DNA of 64,000 nucleotides from CAVYTF01 sp963708205 (GTDB lineage Bacteria > Bacteroidota > Bacteroidia > Chitinophagales > Chitinophagaceae), in assembly GCA_963708205.1 (NCBI GenBank), contig OY970196.1, forward strand, positions 2,728,001 to 2,792,000, given 5' to 3'. The position numbers and the translations under genes are program-made. The notes beneath the pieces are model-generated. The model was given only the letters and a program-made list of their open reading frames with translations. It made no database searches and was not told where the DNA came from. This document shows positions 40,861-51,495 of this stretch, piece after piece. Every line of letters starts with the position of its first letter. Positions within the stretch are counted from its first letter, which is position 1.

Positions 40861-41906
40861 ATAATTCTGTACCTAACGGGAAAGTTTTTTTTAATGACAT
40901 TAGCACAAACCGAGACAATCATTCTGAAATAAAAGGAGTACGAATACAAGGGAAAGGGTCAGATTTGGGTAATAGCAAGGCTTTGGAAGGGCGCACAAAA
41001 AGAAAAGGAATTACACAAACGATTATCCTGCCGCTGATTGATATTGCTGGAAAAAGAAAAGCTGATGAAAGAAAAAAATCTTACTGGAATACCTACCATT
41101 GTCAAAATAGCATCACTGTTGTTGATGGGAGAATACACGGAATATATTGTAAGAATAGGTTTTGTACTTTATGCCAAAGCATTCGAAAGGCAGTAATAAT
41201 AAATCAATACTTTCCTGTTATGCAAGGGTGGGAGGAACCGCATTTGGTAACTATAACTGCAAGATCAGTTTCTAAGGGAAATTTGCCTAAGAGAATGAGA
41301 GATATGAATAGAGGATTGAGAATCATTGTAAGCAGAAACAGGAAACGAAATCAAAGAGGCAAAGGAATTAAATTAATCGGTATAAAATAATTAGAATGTT
41401 GTTTCAATCCTAAGGCAAGGACATACAATCCACACCTGCATATAATTGTCGCAAATAAAGAGATGGCAGAAATCATTAGAACTGAATGGTTAGAACTATG
41501 TCACCACATGCCTTATGCAAGTTTTAAAGCCCAAAAAATTGATAAAGTTTACAACAAAGAAAAAGCTATGATTGAGCTTGTAAAATATGGTAGTAAGGTT
41601 TTTACAAAAATAGATCCTAACGATAAATCAAAAAAAGCTGATAGAAGGGTTTATTTAGTAGCACATGATAATATCATTGCTGCCATGAAAGGATTAAGGG
41701 TTTTTGACAGATTTGGTTTCAATCTTCCAAAACAGGAAAAAACACGACATGGTTCGAGAGTTGTAAAAGGTGTTAAAGTATATGATTTTAAACTGGAAAA
41801 TTTTGCATGGTTAAATATACTTACTGATGAATTCCTTGTAGATTATATACCTGATTTTGACGTAAACGATTTGCGTGAAAACAAAATAGACATAGATTTG
41901 GAGTAA
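40857..41906 (+). pseudogene. HUH-family replication initiator (Rep), split by an in-frame stop
   Basis: One continuous 350-codon frame with a single TAA at 41388-41390. Before it is a Cys-rich segment typical of rolling-circle Rep proteins (YCKNRFCTLCQSIRKA) and PHLVTITAR (motif 1). Immediately after the stop, in the same frame, comes LECCFNPKARTYNPHLHIIV with the HUH metal motif (His near 193 and 195), then KYGSKVF with the probable nicking Tyr near 244. The expected residue at the stop is a Lys codon (AAA to TAA). The product is either two fragments, a truncated 177-residue protein, or rare readthrough. An internal ATG at 41463 lies after the HUH motif and cannot restore activity. Confidence 0.8.
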
Positions 41907-42015
41907 TCTCTATAAGCAATAGGTTTTCTTTTTGCAACTTTGAAATATTGATTGTTGTAATTAACTATTAGGAAACCTTTTAATTTTAGACAGTAAATAA
42001 AAGAAATGCGAGATA

Positions 42016-45000
42016 ATGTCAACTAACTTCTTTACAAATCAAGGTGAGAATACATTGTATAAAAAATTTGTGGGGGTGTTTGCGCACATGCAGAACATCG
42101 AATACTTTAAATCGGTAATCGGTTATTTTAGAGCATCGGGTTACTTCGCCATTCGCAAACATTTTCCAAATGACTTGAAAGTAAAAATCATTGCGGGAAT
42201 TAATGTTGATCCATTCATTGCATTGGCTCAAAAGCAAGGGTTGCTTTTTAACCTAAACGCCAAAAACACCAAAGAAACTTTTATTGAATCAGTACAAGAA
42301 GACATTTTCGGTGCGAAATATGGAAAGGAAATTGAAGAAGGAATCCTACAACTTATAGGCGACATTGCCGAAGGTAGAATTGAAATCAGAGCCCACAACT
42401 CAAAGAAACTACACTCTAAGTTTTACATTTTCCTTTCGCCAAACTTCAACGAACACAATCCAAACGGAATGGTAATAATGGGTTCTTCAAATCTTTCAGC
42501 GCAAGGTTTAGGATTAGAAAATGTGCAGCACAATTATGAAATGAATGTTGAGCTAAGAGATTATACGAATGTCAAATTTGCAGATATAGAATTTGAAAAA
42601 CTTTGGGAACAAAGCACGGCCATACTTCCGGTTGATGCGCCCGCCTTGATTCAGAAAACTTATTTGGATGCCACTCCTACTCCATTTGAATTGTTCGTAA
42701 AATTTCTGATTGAGTTTTTCGGAAAGAATATTGAATATGACCCCGACAGCATTAGCGATATTCCATTAAAGAAATTTAAAAAACTTAGTTACCAAATTGA
42801 TGCAGTAAATCAAGGGTATGAATTGCTTTTGAAATACAATGGTTTCTTTTTAGCTGATGTGGTTGGAACTGGAAAAACTGTAATGGCAGCTTTGCTTGCA
42901 AAAAAATTCATTATACAAAACGGGCCAAAAACAAAAGTGTTGGTGGTTTATCCACCAACATTGGAAAAAAACTGGAAAAGCACTTTTAAAGAATTTAGAA
43001 TTGATGAGAAGTGCCACTTCATTTCAAACGGAAGTTTGAATAAAATTGTGGAAGGCGACCACAATTATGCAGACAAAGAACGTTATGATTTAATTCTTGT
43101 AGATGAAGCCCACAAGTTTAGAAATCATAGAAGCCAGCAGTTTGAAAATTTACAAGTCATTTGTAAATCGGGAAGGGAAAATATTGGATCAGTTGAAGGT
43201 TATGAAAAAAAGGTAGTGTTGATTTCTGCAACTCCTTTGAACAACAAACCCGAAGATATTTACTATCTCATTTCACTTTTCCAAGACATTAGAAACAGTA
43301 ATTTAGGGCAACCCAATTTGCAGCGTTATTTCTACCCTCACATTATCCGTTACAAAACTTTGATTCAGCAAACTCCTTTGGACTTAGCGGCGATTCAAGA
43401 TATTTTCAACGACATCAGAGATAAAGTTGTAAAGGATATTACCATTCGCAGAACACGAACTGACTTAAAGAAAAATGAACGCTATGCAAAGGATTTGATA
43501 GCCCAGGGAATTATTTTTCCAAAAGTTGCTGATCCGATTGCGAACGAATATGAATTGCCAACCGATTTGGCAGCTTTATTTTTGGACACAGCAAACAGTT
43601 TGGTTGACGAAAACAAAATAGATTTTTTCCGCTATCAGGCAATTGCCTATTTGACCGATGAAGCAAACAACGGAGTGTATCAAAATGCTCAAACAATTTC
43701 CCGTTCATTGGCTTTCATTATGCAAACCCAATTAATTAAACGCTTGGAAAGTAGTTTTTTTGCGTTCAAAAAATCTCTGAACAAGATTACAACTTCAACC
43801 TTGCAGATGATTGAAATGTATGAGAGAGACAACATTTTTATTGCACCCGATCTTGACATTTCAGATTACTTGAACAATGGTTGGACAGATGAAGAAATTG
43901 AAATTGAAATTTTGAAAATTGATGACGAAAAGCCGAAGAACAAAAAATTCAAACAAACCGATTTCAAAAAAGGATTTATTGAAGGTTTAAGAAATGATTA
44001 TGAAAACTTAAAAGCGTTAAACGATAAATGGCAAGCCGTTGACGAAGAACTTAACGATCCTAAATGGAACGTATTTATTGACTTGTTGAAGAATGAATAT
44101 TTCAACAAAGACAAAAACGAATTAGGTAAATTGGTAATCTTTACCGAATCAGTTGACACTTTGAATTATCTAAGCAAACGACTTACAAACGAAACAGCTT
44201 ATAAAGTTTTAAGCATTACATCTGAAAACAGAAACAAGCAGTTTGAAACCATCCGTGAAAATTTTGACGCGAATTACGAAGGCTCTTTTAGAAATGATTT
44301 TGACATCATTCTCACAACTGATGTGTTGGCAGAGGGAATAAACTTGCATAGAGCCAATGTAATTGTAAACTATGATACACCGTGGAACCCTACACGACTG
44401 ATTCAACGACTTGGACGAATAAATCGTATCGGAACAAAAGCACATTTCATTTACAATTATAACTTTTATCCTTCGCAACATGGCGACATGATTATTAATT
44501 TGAAAGAACGCAGCGAAGCAAAACTGCAAAGCAGCCATACTGCTTACGGTGAGGACAGCAGAATTTATTCGTTGAGAGAAATTATTGATCAGTGGGCAAT
44601 GTTTGAAGAAAAAGAAGAAGAAAAAGATTTAAGAACAGAATGGTTAGAGTGGTTGAGAAAATACAGAGAGCAAAACGAGGAGCATTTTAACACCATTCGC
44701 AAAATGCCCTTGAAAATTCGTTGCATTCGTAAGACAACCGAAGAAGAAAGCAGCATTGCATTTGTAAAAAATGGCGATTACAAAAACATTTATGTTCATA
44801 CAAACGGAAAATCGTTTGCACTTACATTTGAAAAATCAGTAAAGATTTTTGAAGCTCAAAAATCAGAAGAAGGAATTTTGCCGGTGCCTGATGTGCATTA
44901 CAATCAAATCAATTCAATCATTGAACAATTTGAAAGAGACATTACCACTCCTGAAATGATTGGCGGCAATCAGGACAAATTAGATGTGCGTTCAAACAAA

Positions 45001-45279
45001 GCATTGAATGATTTGAATAATTGGTTGGCAAATCAAATTCTTTCTTCTACCGATGCTATTGAAGCGGGAACAAATTTATTGCCCTTGCTTAAACATGGTA
45101 CTTATGCAAACCTGACAAATGAAGTTTATAAATTGAGAAACGAAAACAATGCAATAAAACTGGAAATGGAGTTGATAAAACTTTCAAGTAAATATACTTC
45201 TAAAATAAAGCGACAGGCAAAAAAGGAAGTAGAGCCAATGAATGCGAAAATTATCATTTCTGAAACTTTTGTTCCCTAA
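42016..45279 (+). CDS. PLD-domain SNF2-type helicase/translocase
   Basis: 1087 residues. An N-terminal phospholipase-D-like nuclease domain (about 20-200) has HSKFYIF near 133 and GSSNLS near 156, a single HKD-type half site with the usual Asp not evident. A superfamily 2 helicase core follows: GTGKT near 284, DEAHKF near 363, motif III ISATP, and motif VI QRLGRINRIG near 796. A further 250 residues are charged and helical. By family knowledge it would translocate along DNA and cut through PLD dimers. First gene of a three-gene operon, 12 bp before the methylase, so it is the likely restriction/motor subunit. Confidence 0.88.
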   Translation: MSTNFFTNQGENTLYKKFVGVFAHMQNIEYFKSVIGYFRASGYFAIRKHFPNDLKVKIIAGINVDPFIALAQKQGLLFNLNAKNTKETFIESVQEDIFGAKYGKEIEEGILQLIGDIAEGRIEIRAHNSKKLHSKFYIFLSPNFNEHNPNGMVIMGSSNLSAQGLGLENVQHNYEMNVELRDYTNVKFADIEFEKLWEQSTAILPVDAPALIQKTYLDATPTPFELFVKFLIEFFGKNIEYDPDSISDIPLKKFKKLSYQIDAVNQGYELLLKYNGFFLADVVGTGKTVMAALLAKKFIIQNGPKTKVLVVYPPTLEKNWKSTFKEFRIDEKCHFISNGSLNKIVEGDHNYADKERYDLILVDEAHKFRNHRSQQFENLQVICKSGRENIGSVEGYEKKVVLISATPLNNKPEDIYYLISLFQDIRNSNLGQPNLQRYFYPHIIRYKTLIQQTPLDLAAIQDIFNDIRDKVVKDITIRRTRTDLKKNERYAKDLIAQGIIFPKVADPIANEYELPTDLAALFLDTANSLVDENKIDFFRYQAIAYLTDEANNGVYQNAQTISRSLAFIMQTQLIKRLESSFFAFKKSLNKITTSTLQMIEMYERDNIFIAPDLDISDYLNNGWTDEEIEIEILKIDDEKPKNKKFKQTDFKKGFIEGLRNDYENLKALNDKWQAVDEELNDPKWNVFIDLLKNEYFNKDKNELGKLVIFTESVDTLNYLSKRLTNETAYKVLSITSENRNKQFETIRENFDANYEGSFRNDFDIILTTDVLAEGINLHRANVIVNYDTPWNPTRLIQRLGRINRIGTKAHFIYNYNFYPSQHGDMIINLKERSEAKLQSSHTAYGEDSRIYSLREIIDQWAMFEEKEEEKDLRTEWLEWLRKYREQNEEHFNTIRKMPLKIRCIRKTTEEESSIAFVKNGDYKNIYVHTNGKSFALTFEKSVKIFEAQKSEEGILPVPDVHYNQINSIIEQFERDITTPEMIGGNQDKLDVRSNKALNDLNNWLANQILSSTDAIEAGTNLLPLLKHGTYANLTNEVYKLRNENNAIKLEMELIKLSSKYTSKIKRQAKKEVEPMNAKIIISETFVP

Positions 45280-45291
45280 ACGAACTGCTTA

Positions 45292-48200
45292 ATGACAATA
45301 CCTGAAATACGAAATATATTAGAGAGCCCTTACAATAGGAAGGTTTGGAAAACTTTTATCCAAACCCAATTCACCAACAACAAACTGTATGGAAACGAAC
45401 AGGTACTTTCATTGGCTGACAAAACTTTGAGCAAACAATGTTTGACATTAGGAAATTATGAAGTGGATGAATACACCAAGATTGGAATTTTTGAAGTAGA
45501 GCTGAATGAGAAAGTAAACATTACACGTAACCGTGTTGCTTTACGCAATCTCATTAAAGACATTACCAAACAAGTTTCGGGTGCAATGGTGGTGTTTGTG
45601 CAAGGCGACAAGTGGCGTTTCAGTTACATCAGCAAACGGAAAATAAAGAACAAGGACACTAACGAAATAGTAGACAAAGAAACAACACCCAAGCGTTACA
45701 CTTATTTGTTTGGCAAAAATGAAAAAGCACTAACAGCTTCCATTCGCTTTGACAGATTGATACAAAAGCAGAAAGAAAATATTTTTCAGTTTCTAACGCT
45801 GAATGATTTTGAAGAAGCATTTTCCGTTGAAAAATTGAGCAAAGAGTTTTTCAAGAATTACAAAGACACTTACGAAGATTTTGTTCAATTTCTTACAGGC
45901 AAACGTTATGGTAAGAAAGGCAAGAAATATGAGGAGCAGGTAATGCACGAACCTAACTGGCAACTCACTTCGTTGTTCAGCAATGACGAAAAACAAGCTC
46001 GTGATTTTTGCAAACGGATGATGGGCAGAATTGTATTTCTCTATTTCATTCAAAAGAAAGGTTGGTTGGCAGTAGGGCAAAACAAAAATTGGGGAGAAGG
46101 AAATCCCGATTACATGTTTGACTTGTTCAACAAATCAAAACATCAGGCAGATTTTTATCACGAAGAATTAGTTCCGTTATTTTTTAAAACGCTGAACAAT
46201 CCCGATTCGGAAAATGCAAAACATGCTTTTCGTTTTCCGTATTTGAATGGTGGTTTGTTTGACGATAGCCACGATAAAAAATACAACAACCTGCATTTGC
46301 CAGAAACGGTTTTCAAAAATCTTTTTGAAACATTCAACAACTTCAACTTTACCGTGTATGAAGATGCACCCGATGAACACACCGTAGCGGTTGATCCCGA
46401 AATGTTAGGACACATTTTTGAAAACTTGTTGGAAGACAACAAAGACAAAGGAGCATTTTATACACCCAAAGAAATTGTGCATTACATGTGCAAGGAAAGT
46501 TTGAATGCTTACTTGTTGGCGAATGATGATTTACAATTTGCCGAAAACGAAACGGCTAAGAAAACCATTGAGCATATTATTCAGCAACAGGAATTGAGCA
46601 GCGATGAAAAACAATATGCAGAAAAGAACGCTTACAAAATAATTGATGCTTTAGAGAAAGTAAAAATTTGCGACCCAGCAATTGGTTCAGGTGCATTCCC
46701 AATGGGTTTGTTGCAGGAAATTTTTAATGCTCAAATTTATTTGCAAGAGTTGAAAGGATTTAAAAAAGGAATTACCGATGCACAAATAAAAAAACACATC
46801 ATTGAAGAAAGCATTTATGGAGTTGACATTGATGCTGGTGCGGTTGACATTGCACGACTTCGCTTTTGGTTGAGTTTAGTGGTGGACGAACAAGTGCCGC
46901 AACCATTGCCCAACCTTGACTTTAAAATTGTTTGTGCAAACACACTTATTCCGACTGGCTACGACCAGTTTGTTGAATTGGCAGAGCTGACCAAAGCCCC
47001 GACATTATTAAGAATGGACGGAGAGATTCAAAAACTTCAAAGCATACGGGACAGATATTTTGATGAAAGCGATAAGAAACTAAAAGATGATTTAAAAAAA
47101 GAATTTGTTACAACCAGAAATTATATCATATCCGAGTTTGAGAGTTTAAAAAAGTCATACAAGTTAGGCGACTTCTTAGAAAAGATAAATGAGTGGCAAC
47201 CGTTTGAAGAAACATCTTGCTCTTGGTTTGATGCTTGGTGGATGTTTGGAATCAAGGATGGTTTTGATATAGTAATTGGCAATCCGCCTTACGATGTTTA
47301 TGAAGGTCATAAGAAAGAAGAAATAGAAACGATTAACAAAATACCAATTTATGAAATAGCAAAAGGAGGAAAACTAAATGCCTATAAACTTTTCCTTGCA
47401 AGAACAAGTAGGTTTTTAAAAGCAAATGGGATTCTTTGTCAAATTTTTCAAAATTCCTTTTTAGCTGACAACTCCGCAACTAAATTAAGAAAGCACTTTT
47501 TAGAAAATCAACAGATATTAAAAATTGATTCATTCCCAGAAAGAGATAATTTAAGTAAAAGAGTATTTGAAAGTGCTAAAATGAGTGTCTGCATTCTTTT
47601 TAGTAAAAATAAAAAAGTTGATTACTATGAATATGACTTGTATGTATGGGAAGATAGATTCAGGACAAAGGGGAAAAATGTTTCATTCTCAAATATGGAA
47701 ACACTAACTTTTGACAGCAACAATTTCACGATACTATCAATTATTGAAGGAGAGAAATCTATTTTAAATGAACTAAAGCAATTTAAAATTCTTTCCGATT
47801 TTGGATTTTGCTTTCAAGGCGAAATTAATTTGACCGTTCACAAAGAGTTATTGCATAAGACATCAGAAGGCAACTCTCCTATGATTAAAGGTGCTGCAAT
47901 TCAGAAGTGGCATTTAAAAGAAAAAATGAGTCAAGGCGAAATTGAATATTTAGATTCTGTTGCCTATTTAAAAGACAATAAAGGCAAAAGGTCTCAACAC
48001 CATAAAGCAAGAAGAGTAGTTACACAAGGAATAACTGGTGTTGATGAAAGAAATAGAATAAAAGCTACAATACTACACTCAGGTATTTTTTGTGCACATT
48101 CAGTAAACTACATAATACTAAACAAAGGTGATTTAGAATATGAGTATTTACTTGCTTTACTAAATTCAGATATTTTAAACTGGTATTTTAAAATCTTCAG

Positions 48201-48624
48201 CACTAATAGTAATGTAAATGGTTACGAAGTAAATAGTTTGCCAGTCACCGTTGTAGCCAAACATAGGATTGCAGTGAAATCAATTGTAGAATATCTTCTT
48301 GTTTTAAATAATGAAAAGACCAAGCCATTAACGACTCAAATTGATAATGATAGAATATCATCTCACCTTGAAGAAGTGCTCAACATGATGGTGTATGAAT
48401 TGTATTTTGAAAAGCACATGAAAGAAAACGGTATTGATGTGTTACAGTTTATCAATCCAAAACCCATTGCAGATTTTAAAGACACAGCAGCAAAAGCAGA
48501 AGTAATCAAAGATTTTTATTTGTGGTATCAGAAACCCGAAAACCCTGTTAGGCAACGAATGCTTTTAGTAGAAACACGGAGCAAAGACAAAATTGCTTTA
48601 ATCAATAAAAGCATTCAGCAATGA
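45292..48624 (+). CDS. Eco57I-class N6-adenine DNA methyltransferase
   Basis: 1110 residues. The N-terminal 350 residues resemble the N-terminal part of large type IIG-like enzymes (IGIFEVELNEKV and a later FLYFIQKKGWLAV), but no clear PD-(D/E)xK triad was found there. The gamma-class methylase core has GAFYTPKEIVHYM, motif I CDPAIGSGAF near 460 and motif IV IVIGNPPYD near 663. The last 350 residues should hold the target-recognition domain. It would methylate adenine in a specific site and mark self DNA. Its stop overlaps the start of the ATPase gene by 4 bp. Confidence 0.9.
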   Translation: MTIPEIRNILESPYNRKVWKTFIQTQFTNNKLYGNEQVLSLADKTLSKQCLTLGNYEVDEYTKIGIFEVELNEKVNITRNRVALRNLIKDITKQVSGAMVVFVQGDKWRFSYISKRKIKNKDTNEIVDKETTPKRYTYLFGKNEKALTASIRFDRLIQKQKENIFQFLTLNDFEEAFSVEKLSKEFFKNYKDTYEDFVQFLTGKRYGKKGKKYEEQVMHEPNWQLTSLFSNDEKQARDFCKRMMGRIVFLYFIQKKGWLAVGQNKNWGEGNPDYMFDLFNKSKHQADFYHEELVPLFFKTLNNPDSENAKHAFRFPYLNGGLFDDSHDKKYNNLHLPETVFKNLFETFNNFNFTVYEDAPDEHTVAVDPEMLGHIFENLLEDNKDKGAFYTPKEIVHYMCKESLNAYLLANDDLQFAENETAKKTIEHIIQQQELSSDEKQYAEKNAYKIIDALEKVKICDPAIGSGAFPMGLLQEIFNAQIYLQELKGFKKGITDAQIKKHIIEESIYGVDIDAGAVDIARLRFWLSLVVDEQVPQPLPNLDFKIVCANTLIPTGYDQFVELAELTKAPTLLRMDGEIQKLQSIRDRYFDESDKKLKDDLKKEFVTTRNYIISEFESLKKSYKLGDFLEKINEWQPFEETSCSWFDAWWMFGIKDGFDIVIGNPPYDVYEGHKKEEIETINKIPIYEIAKGGKLNAYKLFLARTSRFLKANGILCQIFQNSFLADNSATKLRKHFLENQQILKIDSFPERDNLSKRVFESAKMSVCILFSKNKKVDYYEYDLYVWEDRFRTKGKNVSFSNMETLTFDSNNFTILSIIEGEKSILNELKQFKILSDFGFCFQGEINLTVHKELLHKTSEGNSPMIKGAAIQKWHLKEKMSQGEIEYLDSVAYLKDNKGKRSQHHKARRVVTQGITGVDERNRIKATILHSGIFCAHSVNYIILNKGDLEYEYLLALLNSDILNWYFKIFSTNSNVNGYEVNSLPVTVVAKHRIAVKSIVEYLLVLNNEKTKPLTTQIDNDRISSHLEEVLNMMVYELYFEKHMKENGIDVLQFINPKPIADFKDTAAKAEVIKDFYLWYQKPENPVRQRMLLVETRSKDKIALINKSIQQ

Positions 48625-50594
48625 GCCGTATAAAATCCATACACATAAACAACTTCAAATTTTTTGAAGAGCAGCCAGCCATTGAGTTGGGTGAAACAGG
48701 AAAGCATCTTTTGCTGTTTGGTGAAAATGGCAGCGGAAAAAGTTCAGTGTATTGGGCTTTATACACTTTGTTTGAGTGTGCCGTTAAGTATGACAAAACA
48801 GAGATTGAAAAGTATTTCAAACATGCTGATGACCACAATGAATCGCTAATAAATATCTATTCAACCGAAATTCCGCAGGCAGGCAATACACCAAAGCATT
48901 ACAACTCTTTTATTAAAGTTGAAACTACCGATGCTACGCCAATTACTTATGAAGTTTCATTACTCAACACTAACATAAGTGGCAACCCTGATGCAGTAGA
49001 AATAAATCAAGCATCAGATTTTATAAACTACAAAGTGCTTTTCAAGTTTCAGGATTTTTGGAACGGACAACCGATTGACTTAGCCAAAATTTTTGAAGGA
49101 TATGTGTTGCCTTATGTTCGGTTTACAGAATTCAGTTTGTGGAGAGATGGAACATTGCAGCTAAGAACCAGTGCCTTAGAAATGTGGGAAGAAATACAAA
49201 CGGGACCAGGCACTTTCACCAAACCAAACAATGAAGTAATTCAGGTTTACAAAAACAGCAAGGAGAACAAGCAGTTTGAAAAATTTGCTGAGCATTTTGA
49301 TAACCGTTTTAAAGATTTGATTGAGTTTATTAATGCTAATGCACCAGCTATGTTAAAGAAGTTGGGCTATGATATTGACTTTGAATTAAAATATCACGAT
49401 CACACTCACAAAAAAGGCGATAGCAAATATGAGTGGGGTATGTTCAAAATTGATTTGGAAATTACTTCTTACTTAGGCAAACCTGTTAATATTTATCGTC
49501 CACAATCATTTTTAAATGAAGCAAAAATTACAGCTATTGCGATAGCCATTCGGCTTACTATTTTAAAGAAGCGAATCAACGAACAAGCCCCCGATGTTTT
49601 AAAGTTTATTGTGTTTGACGATGTAATGATAAGTTTAGACATGAACAACCGTGATAAATTCATGGACTTTATTTTAAATAAAGAAAACAAATTCACAGAA
49701 GATTATCAGTTGATATTTCTTACCCATGACAAAAACTTTTTTGACTTTGTAACGAATAAAATAAGGCAATGGAATAAGCTGGATAATTGGGTGTTCAAAG
49801 AAATGTATGCTGGAAAAGATGTCGCTGCAAAAAAAGAATTTCCGATTGTAATTGATAGCGAACTAAACCTGATTGACAAAGCAAAAAAATATTGTGATGC
49901 AAAGGACTATACAGCAAGTTCAATTTATTTAAGAAAGGAATTAGAGAGAATTGTTGTTGAACGATTACCCGTTGAATTGAAATCAAAAGTGAGTGAGAAA
50001 TTTATTCCGCTTGAAACCCTTTGGGATAGAATGGTAGAACGGTATGCAACTTTAGGAAATGAAATTTCAGCAGATATTAAGCAAGCATTTAAAGAATCAA
50101 AACTTCATATTCTCAATCCACAAGCACATTTTCAATCACTTTCGCTGCCGGTGTATAAAAACGAATTGGATAAAGTTTTTAACCTGATAAGCGATATTGA
50201 AGCTACTTACCTGATTCCAAATAAGACATTGCTGATAAACAAAGAAACGACACTTCTTTTTTCTTTTATAAATGGAACTCACAACTACAAAATAAAATTT
50301 GAATTACTTACTGATTTCTATTTTGATGAATTATCTGGGAATGTTCAAATTCGTTATCCTAAATGCAAGGTATTAACATGGATATACAATGGTCAAGAGT
50401 TTTGGGATTTCCACAAAAATCAAATTGTAGTTCCATCAGGGCCAATGGAATTTAATAAAATTCAGAAGCTAATAAGTTTAATTGAAATGCAGCCATTGGG
50501 CATTACAAAAGAGGATTTCATTAACATGACAATAATTGAAAATAATATTTGGACTTTAAAAGATGTATTGGATAAGGCAAACATTACACTATAA
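48621..50594 (+). CDS. RecF/SMC-like AAA ATPase of the restriction-like operon
   Basis: 657 residues. The N-terminus begins SRIKSIHINNFKFFEE, a RecF/RecN-like strand, with Walker A GENGSGKSS at about 34-42. ITAIAIAIRLTILKK and Walker B FIVFDDVMISLD near 331 lie at the far side of the head domain, and LIFLTHDKNF gives the H-loop. About 110 residues between look too short for SMC arms. A C-terminal region of about 270 residues (from 390) is not recognised. ATPases like this accompany nucleases in several defence systems. Translationally coupled to the methylase; probable sensor or regulator of the restriction complex, by inference. Confidence 0.82.
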   Translation: MSRIKSIHINNFKFFEEQPAIELGETGKHLLLFGENGSGKSSVYWALYTLFECAVKYDKTEIEKYFKHADDHNESLINIYSTEIPQAGNTPKHYNSFIKVETTDATPITYEVSLLNTNISGNPDAVEINQASDFINYKVLFKFQDFWNGQPIDLAKIFEGYVLPYVRFTEFSLWRDGTLQLRTSALEMWEEIQTGPGTFTKPNNEVIQVYKNSKENKQFEKFAEHFDNRFKDLIEFINANAPAMLKKLGYDIDFELKYHDHTHKKGDSKYEWGMFKIDLEITSYLGKPVNIYRPQSFLNEAKITAIAIAIRLTILKKRINEQAPDVLKFIVFDDVMISLDMNNRDKFMDFILNKENKFTEDYQLIFLTHDKNFFDFVTNKIRQWNKLDNWVFKEMYAGKDVAAKKEFPIVIDSELNLIDKAKKYCDAKDYTASSIYLRKELERIVVERLPVELKSKVSEKFIPLETLWDRMVERYATLGNEISADIKQAFKESKLHILNPQAHFQSLSLPVYKNELDKVFNLISDIEATYLIPNKTLLINKETTLLFSFINGTHNYKIKFELLTDFYFDELSGNVQIRYPKCKVLTWIYNGQEFWDFHKNQIVVPSGPMEFNKIQKLISLIEMQPLGITKEDFINMTIIENNIWTLKDVLDKANITL

Positions 50595-50623
50595 ATACCT
50601 CATCATAAGGTGATGCTGAAATA

Positions 50624-51283
50624 TTAGACAACAAAAATCCTATTCCCGAAAACCATTCGCAAATTTTTGTACGGTTCAAAATTAAACCCCTCACTTTTTC
50701 TGACTGTGATTTCAGAAGGAATAACTTTATTTTCGGCTTTATCAATTTTAAGAGTAAATATTAAAATGCTTTGTTCTCGATTATATACAAGTGAATATTT
50801 TGAAGTAAAAATGTCTCCCGTAATAGGAGTTTTTAAATCGCGATCAAATCTTGGAACCACCATTATATATCCTTTATATTTTCGATTATCTTCAATACGA
50901 AATGGCTCTCTTTTATGAAAGAGATATGGACGATAATTTATTTTGCCCCAAACTTGCGATAGACTTTGAATTACAGGGTGGCTCTGCAATTGACCAAGCA
51001 CTTCTTCATTATAACTTTCAGCATATTGCATCTCTGCCTTAAAATACCCATTTGAATCAATAGTGCGGATATTCATTATCAACCCAGCATAAAGTTGGTG
51101 ATTCTTTGGAATAGTAGCATTACTGAATGGTGTTTGAAAGTCTGCATATACTCCGACAATTTCATTGAATAAATTTTTTCGGGCTTGGATAAAATGAGAA
51201 ATACAAAACCATATCAGAAGAAAAATTGGGGTAAGTATTTCTAAGATTTCCGACCATGTTGAAAGAGTTGATTCTGTACACAT
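50624..51283 (-). CDS. One-TM protein encoded antisense to the defence operon
   Basis: Not recognised. 219 residues, with one N-terminal membrane helix (ILEILTPIFLLIWFCISHFI) followed by a soluble beta-rich domain (IVGVYADFQTPF, IMNIRTIDSNGYFKAEMQY, YKGYIMVVPRFD, YSLVYNREQSILIFTL). The topology suggests a cytoplasmic or periplasmic domain tethered to the membrane. It converges on the ATPase gene with 29 bp between the stops. The protein looks well formed, so it is taken as a real gene. Confidence 0.65.
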   Translation of the reverse strand: MCTESTLSTWSEILEILTPIFLLIWFCISHFIQARKNLFNEIVGVYADFQTPFSNATIPKNHQLYAGLIMNIRTIDSNGYFKAEMQYAESYNEEVLGQLQSHPVIQSLSQVWGKINYRPYLFHKREPFRIEDNRKYKGYIMVVPRFDRDLKTPITGDIFTSKYSLVYNREQSILIFTLKIDKAENKVIPSEITVRKSEGFNFEPYKNLRMVFGNRIFVV

Positions 51284-51495
51284 TTGATAAAAGTAAAGAA
51301 TCTTATTCTGAAATTATTTCAGAAATATCTTCATAAAAATACTTGCCTGTTCCATCGTATATGAGGATGAATCCACATTGCATGAATGTTTCTGATCTTG
51401 GCAATTTTTATAATAAAAATCTAAGAGAAGTAAATAATACCATTTGTTATGCAAAAAAATACTTGTTATAACTTTATAATGAACAATTTTAGAAT

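Noticed and set aside
42016..50594. DISARM or BREX system
   Set aside because: No DUF1998 (DrmB) partner, no PglZ phosphatase and no BrxC-type ATPase are present; only the methylase and helicase classes overlap.
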